NCBI GenBank assembly: GCA_014376655.1
Contig: JACMRC010000047.1
Coordinates: 1 to 8,943, forward strand
DNA: 8,943 bases
Reading direction: 5' to 3'
Origin: Mucilaginibacter sp.
GTDB taxonomy: Bacteria > Bacteroidota > Bacteroidia > Sphingobacteriales > Sphingobacteriaceae
Both the position numbers and the translations under genes were made by a program. This document shows positions 6,312-8,943 of this stretch, piece after piece. The notes beneath the pieces are model-generated. The model saw only the letters and a program-made list of their open reading frames with translations. It made no database searches and was not told where the DNA came from. Each line of letters starts with the position of its first letter. Within the stretch, counting starts at the first letter, position 1.

Positions 6312-7301
6312 ATGTCTTACCAACCGTCACCAGAAAGATACAATACCATACCTTATAAACGCTGCGGCAAAAGCGGCTTGAAGCTGCCTAAAGTGTCATT
6401 GGGTTTATGGCAAAACTTTGGCGGTTACGATACTATGGAAAATAGCCGTAACATCCTTAAAACAGCGTTCGATCATGGCGTTACGCATATTGATCTTGCT
6501 AATAACTACGGCCCGCCGCCGGGATCGGCGGAAGAGAATTTTGGGCAGATCTTACATACCGATTTCCGCAATCACAGGGACGAGCTGATCATATCATCAA
6601 AAGCCGGCTATACAATGTGGGATGGCCCTTACGGCGATTGGGGCAGCAAGAAATACCTGGTATCAAGCCTTGACCAAAGCCTTAAACGCATGAAACTGGA
6701 TTACGTAGATATTTTCTATCATCACCGCCCCGACCCGGAAACACCGCTGGAAGAAACCATGGCAGCTTTGGACCTGATCGTTCGCCAGGGTAAAGCGTTA
6801 TATGTTGGCATATCAAACTACAAAGCACCCGAGGCTAAGGCAGCCATCCAAATGTTAAAGCAAATGGGTACACCTATCATCATACATCAGCCTAAATACT
6901 CTATGTTTGAGCGTTGGGTTGAGGGTGGATTGTTGGATGTGTTGGAAGAAGAGGGCATAGGCTGTATCCCGTTCTCGCCACTGGCGCAGGGGTTATTAAC
7001 CGACAAATATTTGAAAGGCATCCCGGCAGATTCAAGAGCCTTAAAAGTTGGCGACTCGCTTACCGAAGACAGCATCACCCCGGATAAAATAGAGAAAGTT
7101 AAAAAGCTAAATGAAATAGCCAAACAACGCGGCCAGAAACTGGCGCACATGGCGTTGTCATGGATCTTAAAGGACGATCGCATAACATCAGTACTGGTGG
7201 GTGCCAGCAAGCCAGAGCAGCTGTTAGACTCGTTAAAATGCCTGGAGAATACCAAATTCAGTAAAGAGGAATTGGATTTGATTGATGGGATATTGAAGTA
7301 A
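6312..7301 (+). CDS. yghZ: aldo/keto reductase, YghZ / L-glyceraldehyde 3-phosphate reductase type
   Basis: A 329-residue cytoplasmic NADPH-dependent aldehyde reductase, close by eye to E. coli YghZ as I remember it, including PERY at the start, CGKSGLKLP (18-26), DLANNYGPPPGSAEENFG (61-78), DELIISSKAGY (90-100), SLDQSLKRM (119-127), GKALYVGIS (160-168) and PLAQGLLT (223-230). The AKR catalytic tetrad is complete: D61, Y66, K97 and H138. VGASKPEQL (296-304) near the end matches the cofactor-phosphate site. E. coli YghZ reduces L-glyceraldehyde 3-phosphate and methylglyoxal. There is no signal peptide, unlike the exported proteins upstream. It is separated from the esterase by 326 bp of hairpins and has its own terminator, so it is probably its own unit. 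A link to fucose breakdown (L-lactaldehyde) is possible but unproven. The start ATG is aligned with the YghZ N-terminus. Confidence 0.9.
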   Translation: MSYQPSPERYNTIPYKRCGKSGLKLPKVSLGLWQNFGGYDTMENSRNILKTAFDHGVTHIDLANNYGPPPGSAEENFGQILHTDFRNHRDELIISSKAGYTMWDGPYGDWGSKKYLVSSLDQSLKRMKLDYVDIFYHHRPDPETPLEETMAALDLIVRQGKALYVGISNYKAPEAKAAIQMLKQMGTPIIIHQPKYSMFERWVEGGLLDVLEEEGIGCIPFSPLAQGLLTDKYLKGIPADSRALKVGDSLTEDSITPDKIEKVKKLNEIAKQRGQKLAHMALSWILKDDRITSVLVGASKPEQLLDSLKCLENTKFSKEELDLIDGILK

Positions 7302-7327
7302 TTCCAGTTCTCATAGACAACAATATA

Positions 7328-7356
7328 GAAAGGCTCCCGATTTATCGGGTGCCTTT
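7328..7356 (+). terminator. rho-independent-type terminator after the aldo/keto reductase
   Basis: GAAAGGC-T-CCCGAT (7328-7341), a 2-nt loop TT, and ATCGGG-T-GCCTTTC (7344-7356, plus a 3' T-rich CTTATT) form a 13-bp stem with one T-T mismatch. It begins 27 nt after the reductase stop. The A-rich upstream and T-rich downstream bases are as expected. It could also work on transcripts from the convergent gene. Confidence 0.75.
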
Positions 7357-7363
7357 CTTATTC

Positions 7364-7505
7364 CCGCGCGTCATTGCGAGGAACGAAGCAATCTCTACGG
7401 TGGACAGTCAATATCCTTGATCTCATTTGGCGATAGCCAGCACGATCATTGCGGACGTCGATTAGCAAGTGCAGAGATTGCTTCGTTCCTCGCAATGACG
7501 CGCGG
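7364..7505. repeat. 142-bp repeat with perfect 33-bp inverted ends
   Basis: Bases 7364-7396 and 7473-7505 are perfect reverse complements over 33 bp. The arm contains GTCATTGCGAGGAACGAAGC, a string I know as a common intergenic repeat in Bacteroidota and some other phyla. The 76-bp middle (7397-7472) is unrelated to the arms and has no evident ORF. It lies between two convergent genes, ending 18 bp from the stop of the minus-strand gene, and could act there as a fold-back end of transcript. It looks like a non-autonomous mobile element, with no obvious target-site duplication. Confidence 0.85.
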
Positions 7506-7523
7506 ATAGGAGAGTTGGCCTCA

Positions 7524-8943
7524 TCACTTACTCTTCACCTTAAACGTCCCATCCCCAATACCACCACTTGCATCAATACCAGCAATTTTAATGGTGTATT
7601 TACCCATAATATCTGATGTATAGAACGATACCTTAGCCTTGCCGTTTTGATCGGTTACGATGTTTGGTACCCAATAAAGTGTTGAACGGTAATCAAGCAA
7701 TGTGGTAGCACCGGGGGCCACATTATATTTGGGGCTATAAAATTGCTGCGGATACATTACCGGCAATGGCCTGTAAGTTACCGCACTTGGCGCTTTGTTT
7801 TTGAACCAGCCGTTGCCGTTTTTGGTGGTAATGTCGATACTGGCAAAATCGGGTGTTTTGTTGGTGAGAATATTTGCCCTTGATTCCAGGTAGCCCGGTT
7901 TATAACCCACTTTATATACCCAACCTTTTGCGATACGATCAATAGCAGTTGGATCAAGGCCCCAAGGGTGTTGCTCGTCATCGAACCATTTACCACCAAT
8001 TAATGCAGCTTCCGATGCTGCGATTTGCTCTCCAGTAAAATGTGCGTCTATCCACCAATTCCGCGGTTCCAGGTAATTAACCATATTTTTTTCGCTATAA
8101 TACACTTCCATACCCTTAAAAGTAGCTATCTGGTATTGGCTAAGTTCATCCTCCAATTCTTCAACAGTTGGGTTGGCACCCATAAAAATATCTAACCCAC
8201 CGCCATCAATATGGATAACGACAATTGCATTGTTTAACTTAAGCGTAGGCATCCGGTGCTCCTCAACTATTTTAAGCCCCGGTAATTTTTGTTTTAATAA
8301 TTGATATAGGTTTAGCACGGCTGATTCTTTAATATCCTGTTCATCAAAAGACAGATCAGCATTACCGGGGCCGTTACGGTTAAAAGAGTCTTTAATAATT
8401 TTTTTGCTCTTTATTTTTACTTCTTTTAATACAATACCATTTAGCTTGATGTTTTTCTCGTTGTTCCTTTCGGCTGTACGTTTTACATAATTTATTTGCG
8501 TGGTATCAGAGTTTACGTACCAGGGTAGGATAGGGTCGCGTAAAGTTTCAGGCACAGCCGGTGCTTTAAATTTATCTACACTAACATTGCCAAACGTCAT
8601 ACTTTTTCCCTTAGCATTTTTTGCTTGCAGGAAAAACGAACCGCTATCAATAGTCGGCAGTTTTTTAAACAGGTAACGGCCATCCTCATCTGTATAGGTA
8701 GTGGTAGTAAACGTCGGTTTTTGCGATGAGATCAATACCGAGAATCCCGATTTAACAGGTTTATTAAACAAGTTAGTAACCCTGCCGGTTATTTTAAAGT
8801 CTTTCTCAGCTTCAAATTTTGGTTGCTTTGCAGGGGCAAATACATCCTGCCAATCATAACCTGTCCAACCCTGGGTTAACATCAGATTGTCTAAGGTCTG
8901 CCAGGCTTGTTTATCGGTACGGTTGATATAGTAACCCGGCGAC
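7524..8943 (-). CDS. C-terminal part of a carboxypeptidase-regulatory/plug-like envelope protein (5' partial)
   Basis: The frame is open from the right edge; 20 further codons precede the ATG at 8882 and read SPGYYINRTDKQAWQTLDNL, so that ATG is internal and the visible part is 472 residues. The junction LDNLMLTQGWTGYDW is typical of large Bacteroidota proteins with an N-terminal macroglobulin-like (MG2) region. Counting from that internal Met, a carboxypeptidase-D regulatory-like beta-sandwich spans about 28-105 (DEDGRYLF). A plug-like segment resembling the TonB receptor plug lies at about 195-275 (ESAVLNLYQLLKQKLPGLKI). The end, from about 385, is a beta-rich region (LYWVPNIVTDQNGKAKVSFY). 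No outer-membrane beta-barrel follows. The family is usually called carboxypeptidase-like regulatory or plug domain protein and its function is unknown; periplasmic or outer-membrane location is inferred. Two TGA stops in tandem (7524-7526, 7521-7523) end it. Confidence 0.82.
   Translation of the reverse strand, partial: SPGYYINRTDKQAWQTLDNLMLTQGWTGYDWQDVFAPAKQPKFEAEKDFKITGRVTNLFNKPVKSGFSVLISSQKPTFTTTTYTDEDGRYLFKKLPTIDSGSFFLQAKNAKGKSMTFGNVSVDKFKAPAVPETLRDPILPWYVNSDTTQINYVKRTAERNNEKNIKLNGIVLKEVKIKSKKIIKDSFNRNGPGNADLSFDEQDIKESAVLNLYQLLKQKLPGLKIVEEHRMPTLKLNNAIVVIHIDGGGLDIFMGANPTVEELEDELSQYQIATFKGMEVYYSEKNMVNYLEPRNWWIDAHFTGEQIAASEAALIGGKWFDDEQHPWGLDPTAIDRIAKGWVYKVGYKPGYLESRANILTNKTPDFASIDITTKNGNGWFKNKAPSAVTYRPLPVMYPQQFYSPKYNVAPGATTLLDYRSTLYWVPNIVTDQNGKAKVSFYTSDIMGKYTIKIAGIDASGGIGDGTFKVKSK

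Noticed and set aside
6887..7255. Minus-strand open frame of 122 codons
   Set aside because: Antisense to the conserved C-terminal half of the aldo/keto reductase.
7364..7505. Possible CRISPR repeat pair
   Set aside because: The two arms are inverted, not direct, there are only two, and the 33-bp arm is a known type of dispersed repeat.

Overview
The window looks like chromosome of a soil- or plant-associated Bacteroidota, most likely the Sphingobacteriaceae (Mucilaginibacter or Pedobacter type). This rests on the gene content (secreted GH29 fucosidase, exported Gfo/Idh/MocA oxidoreductase, a carboxypeptidase-regulatory/plug-like outer-membrane protein ending in a macroglobulin-like module), on starts without clear Shine-Dalgarno sequences, and on intergenic repeats of types I associate with that group. 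The genus is inferred, not proven.

Layout. Bases 1-54 may be the last codons of a plus-strand gene, followed by two hairpins. Bases 255-390 hold a cassette of palindromes. Bases 407-1474 (minus) encode a secreted Ca2+-dependent PI-specific phospholipase C-like protein. Bases 1475-1992 contain a 152-bp inverted-repeat element, a second GC-rich repeat module and an AT-rich leader. Bases 1993-5985 (plus) are a compact three-gene unit: Tat-type Gfo/Idh/MocA oxidoreductase, GH29 alpha-L-fucosidase with an extra C-terminal beta-rich domain, and a secreted CE1/esterase-D-like hydrolase. Bases 5986-6311 are almost entirely hairpins from two further palindrome cassettes. Bases 6312-7301 (plus) encode a YghZ-type aldo/keto reductase with its own terminator. 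Bases 7364-7505 are a repeat with perfect 33-bp inverted ends. Bases 7524-8943 (minus) are the C-terminal 472 residues of a larger protein whose start lies beyond the window.

How the genes may work together. The three-gene unit fits periplasmic or surface processing of a fucosylated, esterified glycan: the esterase removes acyl groups, the fucosidase releases L-fucose, and the oxidoreductase acts on a sugar. The aldo/keto reductase could handle a short aldehyde such as L-lactaldehyde from fucose breakdown, but this is speculative. No SusC/SusD pair, regulator or transporter is visible.

The most unusual content is between the genes. Three palindrome cassettes (255-390, 6001-6123, 6164-6270) share a layout: two hairpins in one orientation, a 35-41 nt gap containing another palindrome, and a third hairpin in reverse orientation. 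Their stem sequences differ, yet 3-nt loops, bulge positions and, in two cases, the exact 35-nt gap recur. This points to mobile palindromes of the REP/BIME kind maintained for structure. I see no clearly new enzymatic or defence system.
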